NCBI GenBank assembly: GCA_016748015.1
Contig: JAAOMT010000369.1
Span: 1 to 64,000, forward strand
Direction of reading: 5' to 3'
DNA from: Geosiphon pyriformis
Taxonomy: Eukaryota; Glomeromycota; Glomeromycetes; Archaeosporales; Geosiphonaceae
Length of the DNA: 64,000 nt
A program made the translations under genes and the position numbers. Shown here piece by piece: positions 1 to 12,377 of this stretch (positions are counted from its first letter, which is position 1; each line of letters starts with the position of its first letter). The notes under the pieces were generated by a model. It was not told the DNA's origin. It saw only the letters and a list, made by a program, of their open reading frames with translations, and did no database searches.

Positions 1-1340
1 AGACCTGTCCAGTGCAAATTTACACACTTAAAAACTGGAATAGAACTAATAACAGCCAATTTGGATGTCTCACTGTCAAAACAAACTACTATACATTTAT
101 CATGAACATACAAACTAAGATTATGGCCAATAAAACAAGTTTTTCTACCATATAATTCCAGCAAATCTGACAAATTATGAACAGTAGTATTCATTGGCAA
201 AGTATACAACAAAGTCTGATACAGATCTCTTGTTACCCATAATTCTTTGTTATTAGCAGCCAGAGCCACATGTACTAAATTTTTTCTTATAAATACAGAC
301 CAATTGGAAGCAACTGAACTAGCCATATTCATTAATTCAAACTTGATTATGGCTTTTTGTCATAGTCTAATCAATTGTATTTTGATTAAAATTACCTTAC
401 CAAATTTTGAAAACACTAATTCTAATACCAATTTAAAAAATTCTATTGGGACCTTCTTGATGATCATTTTCCAATCTAATTAAATGTTAGGTTTCTTAAT
501 AATATTATTAACCAAAATTTTGGCAGCAATAACCAACTCTCTAGCCTTTAGCAAACTTGACTCCAAAGTAAAAGAGGATTTGATTAGCCAAGGAAATTTT
601 GAGAGAGTAGACACTCCTCCCAAAACTGTCTATATAATAAAAAATTTTTTTTAGAATTAATAACTTATTACCAAAGGACTTGCCAAATATAGTTGACAGG
701 TCAATGTCCAATGTGTAAGACTTTTTCAATACAAAATTTCTTGTTTTTTTGCTCTATAACACATTCAATAATAACTTCTTAAAACCAACAAATTTGGGTG
801 CTAGAAGCATCAATATGGATTTATTTTTACTTAAGTTATTAAAGAAAGGAGCTTTTGGCAGCTGTTTCAGGATGTATGTTCTAGTTCGTATCTTCCTTGA
901 AGTTGTATCATCCATTATATTATCAGTTTTAAAGGCATTAAAATTCATGTAACTCATTTTCTTAGCAATAGTATTTTTCATGTTTTTAATGTCAGATATC
1001 TCATTAATACTTGTTTTTTCATTTTCAATCTTACTACTCCAAAATACTTTGTGTTTTTTACTGTCAGTATACAAATTGTTAATAGAGATAAAACCAGTTG
1101 ACAAATCCATCACACTATTGGTAACTCCAGAATTCTTAAGCTTTTTGTATAAAGGGCCATGAAAGTAAACATTCTCAATACACATTTTCTTTTTAGTGCT
1201 AGCTTAAATTTCCAACTTAGTTGAAATAAAACCAGAACTACCAGCTGAAGAGCCAATTAGATCCATAACAACAAATAAAAATTCATTAAAAGAAACAACT
1301 ACAAAAACAAAGAGGAAAAAGAGAAATAAAAATGTATTTC
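1..1340 (-). pseudogene. LINE ORF1 relic, cut by the window start
   Basis: On the minus strand, broken frames read as the nucleic-acid-binding ORF1 of the LINE family seen elsewhere in the window. The 541-729 segment contains a KKSYTLDIDL...GKS...KIFY stretch that aligns with KSFVLDIDL...GKSS...RKIF in the plus-strand LINE at 57.6 kb. The last bases on the window's left edge read NLHWTGL, matching the residues just before the CCHC knuckle of the other copies. The 754-1185 frame is the N-terminal part. It is less AT-decayed than its neighbour and seems to be a different subfamily. Frames are interrupted by several stops. The rest of the element lies outside the window. Confidence 0.65.
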
Positions 1341-1739
1341 TTCACTAGTTCAATGTTTTTGCTGTAACCAAGGGATCAATAAAAGAAAAAGTTTTTTTAA
1401 AAAAAAAATTAATTTAATATTATAAAAATCAAAACAATTTTATTTAATACTATAATATTATAATTAATATTTATTAATTATTAATTATTAATTTTTTTAA
1501 TGTTTTTATAATTTATTTTTTTAATATTTAATTTAATTGATTATTTTATATTTTATTATATAAATTAATTATTAATTTAAATCTTAACTAATTATTTAAT
1601 CTAATATATTTTAATAAAATATATTCAAATATTATTTAATACAATATATTATAAGATATAACTTAAATTAAATATGTTTTATGTGCTTTTTACATGTGAT
1701 TAATTACTTAAGTTAATTAAAACACTAATTAAACTAAAT
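1341..1739. other. AT-rich spacer without gene
   Basis: Nearly pure A and T with poly(A)/poly(T) runs and no sustained reading frame. It may be the far end of the neighbouring relic, but I cannot align it to anything with assurance. Confidence 0.4.
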
Positions 1740-3730
1740 TAAAAAGAGCTAAAAGTAAATTCAACTTATTAAGTTTCTTAATAATATCATTCAAATTTCG
1801 AATAACAAAAATAAAATTATTAAAAATAGTTTAATTTGTTTAATATTATTTTTAATATTAGAATTACATATTTATTACAAAACAATTATATAATTATAGA
1901 TATTTTTACTTAAAGAAAATATTCTAATAATATTATTTTTATTTTTATTTATGTTGTTAAAATTAATTTTAATTTTAAAACTAGTAAAATTTTTAGATAT
2001 ACCAGCCAAAAAAGTAGTAAAATTTTTAAAAATATTAATTATAATAAGTAAATTTTTTTTTATTTTGTGTTTTTGTATATATTTTCAATTAAAAAAAAGT
2101 ACCCAAAGTTATTAAAAAATTAATTAGTTTAATAATTAATAAATTTAATTAACTTAGTCAAGCTTTTAATTTAAAATTTTTTAAAATTTAATTTAGATTT
2201 AAACTTAAAATTAATATCAAAAGCAATTAAAAAAACAATATAAAAAGAAGCCAAAAAGACAAAAACTTTAGCATAAAACTTTTTACCAGTAAAAAATAAC
2301 ATAAAAATTTAAATCCAATAACAAATTTAATAAACAACTTAAAAAAAAAGATAATAATACTTTATAATAATTTAATATTTATAGCAATAATAATACTTAA
2401 AAGTTTTTTTACTAAATATGATATTTACATAAAGTATTAGTTTTAATAATAGCAAAATTCAAAAATCCACAAAAGCCAAATATTATAATAACAAAATATT
2501 AATAATGATAAAATTTAAAAAAATAAAGAATAATCTTTTTTTAATTAAAAAAAAATCTGAATATTATTTTTTTTTATTAATACAGACTAGTTATTAAAAA
2601 TAACAATAGCAAAATAAGAGTTTTTAAAATAAACAACAGAATATTATTACAAATTAACAGATTTTAATTTAATTAAAATAATAATATTAAAACCATTAGA
2701 AGTATTTTTGATATTATTAAAAAATATGCTAAAAAAAACATTACAAAATACAATAAAAATAAAAAAAAGATTAACAATTATTACAAAAATTTTTGCAATC
2801 TTAAGTATAATCAAAAAAAGTAATTTATTAATAACAATTTTGATAATAATAACCAAAAAAAACTTAAAAGCAAAGTTTATACAAAACAATTTAATATTGT
2901 TTTTTAAAACAAATTTGAGTTCAACAAAACCAAACAGCAAATAAAACAAAAAATAATAAAGCCAATTTAATTTTAAAAATAAAACTAAGTACCAGAATAG
3001 AAATTATTTATTTAAAAAATTTTAATAACTAAAAATTGTTTTTTAAACATTATTAAAAACAGTATCAAAAAAAAATTATTTAAATTAGTTTTTATTTAAT
3101 TAGTCTAATTTTTATAATTAAGTAATTTAATAAATTGTTTTGTTTTTAAACTAGTAATAATCTGCTAAAAATATCATATTTGATAATACAACTAATAGTT
3201 AATCTTGGCTTATCTTAAAAAATATACTGTTATTATTATTATTTATATTAAAAAGAAAGCTAACTATTATTAAAAAAATTTTATTTAAGATTTTATCTAA
3301 AACTACAAAAAAATTTAATATAATAATAAAAATTACAAGTAATTATTACTGTTTTTTAAATTTTTTTGCTTTTTTGGTTATTTGTAAAATAATATTAATA
3401 ATATAAGTAATAAAAACAAAAAAAACTAATTGATTTATTATTAAAAACTTTGAGATTCTTAAAAAAAATAAAAACAACACTAAAATTAACTTTAATGTGT
3501 TTCTTAAAAAAAACTTTGATTAAAAAAAACTATTAACCAAAAATAAAAAAATGTTTTAAAAGTTATTAAAAACAGTTTTTTACTATTAATATTTAAGAAA
3601 AATATTACTAAATTATTTTATTTAGGTGTTTTAATAACAAAAAAAATTTTTTTTGTTAAAACTTTAAAACTTTTTTATTTTAAATTAAATTGATTAATTG
3701 TTTTTTTAAAAATATTTAACTTTTTTATTT
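1740..3730 (-). mobile_element. Strongly AT-decayed LINE ORF1 relic
   Basis: The stretch aligns by eye, base for base with C-to-T and G-to-A changes, to the ORF1 part of the minus-strand LINE at 25.5-27.2 kb. For example, the region after 1755 follows the pattern found near 25600, and 2650-2720 follows that near 26350. A second copy lies at 30905-33130 and a fragment at 35240-35750. ORF1 is present but I see no ORF2 after it. The longest residual frame (2647-2949) is a remnant, not a gene. Confidence 0.55.
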
Positions 3731-3734
3731 TCTA

Positions 3735-6700
3735 TGTTTATAATTTTTCAAAGAGCATTTTTTCAAAAAAAAAGTTTTTTGTTTTTCTTGTTGTTTTCTT
3801 TCAATATTTTTCAAGCTAATAACTTCTTTATTGTAAATTTAAAAGTCACTTCAAGTGGTAGTATGTTTAAAAAAAAAATGCTTAAAAAGACTTTTTATAA
3901 TTTTACTAATGGCTTTTTTTTCAAAAAAAGAGAATTATTTTTAGTAATGTTAAATATTCTGGTAATAAAAAAAATGTTTCTTTGATTAAATTTAATTCTA
4001 ATATTAGTGTATATTTAGATATAAACAGTAAGTTTAATAATAATAAAGACAGTAATATAATAGTCAGCATTAATAGTAGATTTCTTTTAAATTCAATTGT
4101 TGTTATTTCTAAAAAGAGTAAATACTAATATAAATTGTGGTTTTTTTTTTGGTTTTTTTAATTTTGAAATGGAAAAAAAATATTGGATCTCTTTTATTTT
4201 CTTTTAATATTTTCTTAAACAGAAAATAGATTGATCTCAAGATTATTAAATTCAGATAGAAGTACCAATCAGAAATTTATTTGTTTTAGATATTAATTTT
4301 TAACTATTAAAAGCAAATTAATTACAACAAAAACTTGGTTTATCAGAAAATTTTTTTCATTAATCAACAGTTTTAAAAAAGTCACTATTTTCTCAAAATT
4401 TGAAAAAATTATTAAATCTATATTTATATTAGAGAAAAGTATAAATAAAACTGTATTATTAATTAAAAATAAAAACATTAAAGTAAATAACAATATTAAA
4501 AGACAAGATTTTTATTTAAATTGAACTTTGGTAATCAAAAAAATTCTTATAATATACTAAAAAATATGATCATTACTATAGTAATTAAGTATAATCAAAT
4601 AGTATTAATTGAATTATAATTAATTGAATTATAACAAAAAGCTGTAATAAAATTCATTGAATTAAATTAAGTTAATATATTAATATTCAAATAATTGTTT
4701 TTATTTGGAAAAAATTCAGTATATATGACTAAAACTATAAGAGATTATAATATTTAAATATTTAAAAATTGGTTTAGAGCACTTTTATTTATATTGCCTA
4801 TAAAAACAATAGTTTATAATTTTAATGTTTTATTAAAAAAAGCTGGTAAGAAAACTTGTATAATTAATTGTTTATTTAAAACAAATAATAAGATTTGTTA
4901 TATTGTGGTTGATTTTAAATTAAAAGAAAATCTAGAATCTGTTTTTTATATAAAGCTAATTTTGAGTGGTGTAAAATTTTTTTAGGCTAAAATAAACTTG
5001 GTTTAATGTAAAAAGTGTAGACATTTTAGACATTTTGTTTTAAAATACAATATTTTAAATATATTTACCATTCTGTCTTTAAAGTTATATAAAAAGTTTG
5101 CTTTAAATAAAAATTGTCTTTAATTAATCAAATTATATACCAAGAAAAGTATTCATATTTTATGTTCTGCTGTTTTTAATAACAAATTCTGGACACATAT
5201 AATTTTACTAACTTCTATTTTTAATAATATTTACTCTGGCTCTGGTTTTAATTTTTCTCTTTTTGGTGTTTTATATTTTAATAAAACTTTTTATTCTTTG
5301 TAAAATGGCTTATCTATTGATATTTGCTTGGTTTTTTAGAATGTTTTTTGGAGTTGCTGGTTAACCAAGTATTTGGTATTGTATACAAATTAAGTAATAA
5401 AGATTTAATATTATTGGTTTTTTTTTCTTATTTATTTTAATAAATTTAATAATATCTGATTTGAATTTGGATTTAAACATAATTTTAGATAACTTATAAA
5501 TTTTGTTCTTTTTTTTTTATTAATAAGTGCTGAAATTCTAGTGTTGAGTTTAAGTAATTTTAAAGTTTTAATCACTAAAATGGGCAGTTTGGAGTTAAAA
5601 ATAATGGCTTTTAAGATTTTTATTAATTTAGTTTTGGTAAAGTTAATTGTATATTGGTTTAAGTTCTCTAATCTTTTTATTATTTTAATAAATAATTTAA
5701 TATGGAAGTTTATTATTTACAATATTAAAAATATAAACAATAAAGCAAAACAAGACAATATTATTAGATAACACAAAAACAATAACAATTTAGTATTAAT
5801 TATTATTAAAACAAAATTGAAAACAAATGCTAAATTTTTAATCAAAAACAAATTTGTTAGAATTTATGTGTTTAGTTCTAACATAGATGTAAGTTTTAAA
5901 AGTTTAAGTGTTGTTTTAATTGTAAAAAATTCTTTGGTTTATTATGTCTCTAAGATTTCTGAAGTTTTTAATTAAGTTATTTCTATTTAGTTTCTTTTTA
6001 AAAACAAAGTTTTATTGTTTATTATTGGACTCTATATTAATGTTTTAGCTAATATTAGGTTTTTTCAAACTGTTAATATTAATAATTTTATAGCCAATAC
6101 TATTAACACAAGTATATATGTGGTTTTGGATAGAAATTTTAATGAGAATAATTTTAAGTAAAGTACAAGTTTCAAGAAATGTGTTAATCTGAATTTACAT
6201 AATTTACTTTGTAAAAAAACAATGTTTAAACTACTAACTTGAAGCAATTTAATATGTATACATAAGACTATTGATTATGTTTTTGTTAATAAATATTTTT
6301 TATCTGTATTAATAAGTCAAAAAGTTTCTAATGTCTTTGAATTTTTTAATATTAATTATAAAGTTGTTTTGGTTTTTCTTAAATTATGTGGCTTTTTAGA
6401 TGTTCATTTAATTATTGTTTAAATACAAACTAATAAAATTAATAAAAATTTGGAATAAAGAATGTTAATAATATTAAATAGAAACACTTTAAGAATTATT
6501 TGTTGGCTAATATGTCCATAAGTTTGAATAATTTCCAAAATACAAAAGAGTAAAAAAATGTAAATCTAATATAAAAAATTTTAAGAAAAATAATAGTTGA
6601 ATTAGCAGATAAAATTTTTTTTAGGTATTGGTACAATATATCTAATGCTTTTAAGAATAAGCAATTTTTTAAGTTTTATAAATTAGAAGTATTAGTTTCT

Positions 6701-9700
6701 AAAATTTTTAAAGGTTTTGTGTTTGAAAACACTTTTAATGTTAATTTTTTTATAAAGATATGGCTGAAAATTAATAATATTAGAGCTTTAAGTATGTATT
6801 TTTTAGTAAAAAATAGAATAAAAACAGAAGAAGTTTTTAATACTTTGTTTAAAGCTAAAAAAAAATATTATGTCTTTAAGTTATATAAGTTAAAAACTGT
6901 TAAAATTACAGCTATTAAAAAGACAATCAAAAAAAAATGAAAAATTTTTACATAAATAAAAGTTACATAATTAATTTTGTTTTAGAAAAGCTTTTTTGCA
7001 AAGTTGTATTGAATTATTTATAAGAAAAAAGAGTTGGTTTTAAAGTCTAATAAAATAAAGCTTAAAGTAAATACAATTATAAAAAGTTGGATTAAGAAAT
7101 ATTTGGTGCCAAAAGCCATGTCTAATTTTTAGTTCTATTAATATATGCTTTCAAATTATGTAAATAATAATGTTTTTTCTGAAGTTATAGAGGCAATTAG
7201 CTTAAATAAGTTAAAATACACAATTGAAAGTCTCTTTAATGACAAAACTACTGGTTTGTTTGGTATTTTAAATAAACTGTAAAGGTATTGTAATAAATGT
7301 ATTCTAAATTGTTTTTTAAATTTATTAAATTGTTTTTTGGTTTTAGTAGTTGTTTTTGTTTTTTGAAAGAAAGCTTAAGTGTTAATAATTTTGAAACCTT
7401 ATAAATAGAAAAAAGTATTAACAAATATTAGACTAAATAGCTTTGAATAAGATGACTAGAGAAATTTTGTTTAATATTTTGTCAAATCATATTTTTTTTG
7501 CTTGTAATAAGTTTAATGTGTTTTATAAAAATAATTTTTCAGTGCTTAAGGTTATTTTTACACAAGTTTTTGTTTTTACAATAGGTTTTGTTATAAAAAA
7601 TACTTTGGAAAAAAACAAAAAGTATAACTGATTTTATAGAATATATGTAAAACTTATAATTTTGTCAGTTAAAATCATTTGCAACAAAGTCTAAAGCAGA
7701 TTAAAATATGTGAAAAATTCATTGGTTTTTTTGGCAATTTGCATAAAAACAAGATTAATTGTGTTATAACAAATTTTGAACTCTTGAAGAGATACAAAGT
7801 TCATAATAAGTTAAATAAAAACAAAGTTTTTTTATTTTTTTTGTGAAAAATTTTCTATAATCTACTTTTGTATAAAGTTAAAAGACATAAGCATATATAT
7901 GAATACCAAATTAACACTAAATTTGTGGTTAAGTTAAGCAGATTAAAGATTAATTTAAGCAAAACCTCTTTTTTTACAACTGGTATTTTTGTAAATAATA
8001 TAATTTAAGTAAAAAATAGTTATATATTAATATACTATATTTTAAATATTGCCAATAAATTTTTTTGTATTAATAATATTTTAATTAACAATAAAAAAAC
8101 AATAGTTATTCCTATTAATCAAAGAATCAGAAAAACTTTTTTGTTTATTAACAGTCTGCTAATTATGATAATTAAAAAAAACAAGCTTTACAGATATTTA
8201 AGCATTTTTTTGTTAACCAAAGGTATATTAAAGCCAAGTTTGGCTAAAACACATATGAATATCAGATTTTTTCCTGATTTGGTATTGAGAAAAACTTTGT
8301 TGAATAAGTAGTTTTTTTATTTAATATTTGCAGTTTTATAGCCAATTGTAAATTATAAGATATAGTTTAGTTTTGTTTTAAAGAATATATATAACAAATA
8401 GAATATTTTAATAAGAAAGAAGCTAAAAATAAAAGCTGATTTGCTGAAAAACTTTTTTAATAAGACTATATATTATCTTTTTTTGTATAATCTAAAGTTT
8501 TTTAAACAAATTCAGACTAAAAAAAAGATTGTCAGATTAATTATCTTTTTTAATGTTGTTAGTACTTTTAGATAGCTATTTAAATATTGTTTTTTGGATT
8601 TACAGATTATAGAATAGATAAATTTGTTATAATATTTAGTAAAATTAAGAATTAATCCAATAAACAATTTTTTTGTAAGTACAATAAGAATTCTTTAAAC
8701 AATAAAATCTTTTTGACTAATAAATTTCCTAATACTTTTTATTATCTTAACAAATTTTTAATATTAGTAATTTTGGAAGTTTCCAATTATTATAGTATTA
8801 TTAATTTATTAAAACATTTTGGTATGACTTTTGGTAATAGATTTTTGAATAAATATGATAAAATAATAGATTAAAAAACTTTTTGTTATTAAAAAAAATT
8901 TGATCTAAGATCTTGTATTTTTTTGGTTTATTATAGTCTTTAATTTTATATTTAATTTTTGTTATGAGTTTTTGAATTTGTTTTTCAATTGTAGTCTCTT
9001 TAATGTTTTAAATTTTAAGAAATTTTTGGCTGTTTAAAAACAATTATATGGAATTTGGTTTAAGAGTTTTAATATATATACTAATAGTTATTAAAAAATG
9101 CTAATTTTTTGTTTATAGCTTATAAAGCATCAGTTTTTTTTCAAAAATTAATATAAGCATAAGAATAAAAGTTTAAAGTTTAATTTTTTCTATAATAACT
9201 AAATTATAAACTATTGCTTTAATACTAGAGTATATGTTTTTATCTTGTTTTAGTGTTTTGTATTTGGACAGTTAAGTGGTTATTGATTTGTGTTCTTTAA
9301 ATTCAGACCTATAACAATCTGATTTTTGTGTTAATAATTAAATAAAGTAACAGCATATAAGTAATTTGATTAAGAATAAAAATATTTTGGTAAAATGAGT
9401 AAAAGCTAAGAGTTATTTAGATGTTATAAGCAATAACCAGACAAATATGTTCGTAAATATTGCAATTAGTTTGTGCTTTTTTTCTCTATCTCATTTAAAA
9501 AAAATTTATTGTTGCAGATTGTCAGCCTGTTTCTAAGAATATTTACTATTTTTTATGTATTATGTATATATCAATTTGTTATGCTTATTAGGAAGCAGAT
9601 TCTAATTTAAAAATTGTAGTTGTTTTATTTATTTAGTGTATTAATTGAATTTAGACTGTAGTTATTTGGCATTCAAATTTTTATATGTACTCTAAATTTA

Positions 9701-10445
9701 CTAGCAGTGTTTTGTTAAGCTTGTGCACTTATTTAATAAAAGCTATTTATAAAAAATTACTGGTAATTATTAGAAAATGACTTTACAATAAATCTTACTT
9801 TAATGTGTTGTGTTTGTTATATGACAAAATAAAGCTGTCTAATTATGTTTTTATCTGTTTAAAAAATATTAATTTGTATGTAAACATAGTTTAAAAAATA
9901 ATTGCAATATAAAAATTTTTGGCTAATGTTAAAATTTTTTTTTTATTAACAGTTATATAAACATTTTTGCTGAGTTTGTTGAATGCTAATTTTTATGAAA
10001 TTCTGTATAAAAGTTTTATTATAAATAATTAAATTAAATAACATTGGTAATGTTTAATAATAATAATAAAAACTGTTTTAATAGTAGTAAACTTTGCTTA
10101 TTGGTTTGTAAAATATTATAAATTAGTGGTATGAATATTTAAATCAAAAATTAAAGCAAATATAAAGCATTGTGGTTTAATTAGTAATATAAATATAATT
10201 TTTGTGCTGTTTTGCTTCTTGTTTTTTTATTTGTTAAATAATATAATATAGTTGTTTAAAATTAATAAGGTTTTTGCTATTATAAGTTTGGTTTTTTTTT
10301 TTTTGATTTGAATAACAGTATAATAATTTGGGTGAGTATTTAGTGTAGTCTTAATTGAACTAAATATTTGGTCATATGTAGTAAATACATAAATTGTATT
10401 TAGTTAAGATTTTTTGATTTGATTTTTTATATTAAATAATTATAA
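3735..10445 (+). mobile_element. Near full-length, strongly AT-decayed LINE relic
   Basis: This is the plus-strand LINE family of 57.0-63.75 kb after heavy C-to-T and G-to-A change. Anchors in order: the FVLDID segment of ORF1 near 4280; the start of ORF2 near 5690, where residues NLIWKF..YNI.NINNKAKQDNI match the endonuclease N terminus; the DFNE endonuclease region near 6130; reverse transcriptase from about 7100; RNase H near 9080; and the 3' terminal untranslated region ending near 10440. Length (about 6.7 kb) equals that of the better preserved copies. The ORF1/ORF2 junction TAATG has become TAATA. No open frame remains. Confidence 0.7.
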
Positions 10446-10588
10446 GACTGTACTTATAAAATTTAATAAAAAAAAATCTTTAAATAAAATCTTTTATAAT
10501 TATAAAAAATAAAAATTTATTTAAATATTAAATTTTTTGTTAATATAAAATTAAAAAAACAATTTATATATATAGTTTTTTTATTTGG
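10446..10588 (+). mobile_element. Left part of LINE relic split by the Gypsy element
   Basis: The 70 bases before the Gypsy insertion match, with transitions, the LINE ORF2 region just upstream of residues QFLYLV (61540-61585 in the plus-strand copy). The matching right half resumes at 20416, so the LTR element landed inside an already present LINE copy. Confidence 0.55.
10585..10588. repeat. Target-site duplication TTGG (left)
   Basis: TTGG directly precedes the left LTR and is repeated directly after the right LTR at 20416-20419. A 4-bp duplication is short but fits LTR-element integration. The flanking LINE relic becomes continuous when one copy plus the element is removed. Confidence 0.6.
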
Positions 10589-11567
10589 TGTTACCAGAGG
10601 TTTTTGGTCTCTTCTTAGCTCTTGTATGTTTATTGTAATGCTGTTAATTCATGACTATGAGAAGTGTTTGAATCTCTGATAACTGAATTTATCTTCAAAT
10701 TATCTCCTATAATTTGAACTGCTGGGCTTATAAGTGGAATAGCCAGTTCTATGTCAGTTGCTTTGTGTAGTTACGTTGTAATAAACGTCAACTCTTTCCC
10801 AGAAATTGCTTATCTAGAAGCTTACTAAAAATGTGTAGTTACTTTGCTGTGAAAGTCAACTTTTCTACAGGAATCTTGTCTGTAGACTACCCTAATAATT
10901 GTAATAAGAAAAGAAAAGAAAAAGAAAAGAAATGTAAAAGAAATAGAATTCTGTCAAGAGAAACGTTTTCTATCCAGGCCTGGAGTCACTAACAGTTTAC
11001 TGAAATTGGTAGCTAATCAATTTTAAAATGTTAGTTGGGTTTTAAGAATTTTCCAAGTACAATAATTAAAGAATTTGGTTTTTCAAATTATTTGATATTT
11101 ATTTCTTTTTGTGTGTGTAGGAATAGTTCTAAGTAATAAATCTAAAGTAAGATACATTTTCTCGAAGAGAAAAGTTCTTCTTTTATACAACTTGTCATAA
11201 CACTATTCTATGAACTTGAACTTTGCTCTTTTCTATAATTTTGCTGAACTAAAGATACATTTCAGCAAATTACAAATTATTTCTGCAAACTATTAGATAT
11301 TTTGGTGAACTATCAATTATTTCAGCAAATTTCTACAAATTTTGGCAAACTTTTGAATGTTACATATTTCAGGGTATTGCATGATTGATCATTGCACTTA
11401 GGTTATATTTGTGTTATGTACAAATTGAGTTATTAATTAAATGATAATTTCGAACATTTTGCTAATGTAATAAGTAATAATTTGAAATGATAATATATGC
11501 TAATTAATGATAAGATTTATAAGAGTAATTTTATGCTAAACAATATCTCTAATTTTGTTTGGTAACA
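10589..11567 (-). repeat. 3' LTR of the Gypsy element (979 bp)
   Basis: Begins TGTTACC and ends GGTAACA on the plus strand, a perfect 7-bp terminal inverted repeat. Same length as the LTR at 19437-20415. In the first hundred bases the differences between the two are all transitions. In coding orientation this is the downstream LTR; the accessory ORF stops inside it. Confidence 0.93.
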
Positions 11568-12213
11568 TAATCTCCTCCTTAAGACTGAGCTCCGTCAAAA
11601 TCCAAGTACTGTCTGTAATTTTCAGATAATAATCCAAAATTATTGAAGAAATTTGGTCTGAAAATTGTTGAAATTTCAGTTCTGTGAGCTTTTCAATGTA
11701 TTGAATCTTCAAAGACTGTAAAATTGGGTTTTGTAGGACGTTTTCACAGGTGTGGAATAGGTTATAAAGTCTAAAGGCAGCTCTTAGTTTATAATAATTG
11801 TTTGTAGGTCCAGCTGTTGTCTTGAATTTGTTGTGGAGTTGTTTCCAAATAGCTTTTTTTGTGAGGTTTACTGCTGTAAGCTCCCGTTTTCATTCATGAA
11901 GTGTTTTTTCAATGTAGAAATATCTATATATTGGAGTATAGTCATAGTTTTTTTTGTTAAGACACAGTTGAAGTTTTTGTTGAATAGTAGCATTTGGTGG
12001 AATACTAATAGGAGTGAGCATTAAGTTTTCTCTTAAAGCAAGCTTTAAAAGTTCTGGCAGGTGAATTCCAGAATAACTTCTTGTGTTTTTCTTATATGAG
12101 TGATATTTTCGTAAATTTGGAGCTAAATTTGTAACTACTTTTGTTTGAATATAATTAATGTGGTTTCCAGTAATAGTAATGGATAATTCGGGTATTGTTT
12201 TTAAAGCTAACAT
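11536..12213 (-). pseudogene. Accessory ORF after integrase, unknown function
   Basis: An ATG at 12213 opens a frame that runs to a TAG at 11536-11538, about 225 codons, with one in-frame TGA at 11890-11892. It lies 3' of pol, after a gap of about 165 bp, and its last few codons are inside the 3' LTR and cover the polypurine tract. The product is polar and basic with no membrane segment or signal peptide that I can see, so it does not look like an envelope protein. I do not recognise a family. The long frame, held apart from pol and broken by a single transition-type stop, argues that it was a real gene of the element. Confidence 0.6.
11568..11582 (-). other. Polypurine tract candidate
   Basis: On the minus strand TTAAGGAGGAGATTA abuts the 3' LTR, the expected place for the plus-strand primer of an LTR retrotransposon. 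Confidence 0.65.
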
Positions 12214-12377
12214 TAGTTTTTGGAATAATTGTTGAATGTTTTAAGGAATAGTCATTATAAAAGATTTAAAAATAAAAGAAAATTATTTTTGGTGTATGAG
12301 TTTTTATGTTATTTTTGCTTTGTTTTTGTGAGATTGTTTCTAAATTATAAGGAGATAATTATAATAATAAATTTAAG

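Noticed and set aside
1740-10445. Twin-priming inversion to explain the head-to-head LINE parts
   Set aside because: The plus-strand part also contains ORF1, so the two arms overlap in content; twin priming gives non-overlapping halves.
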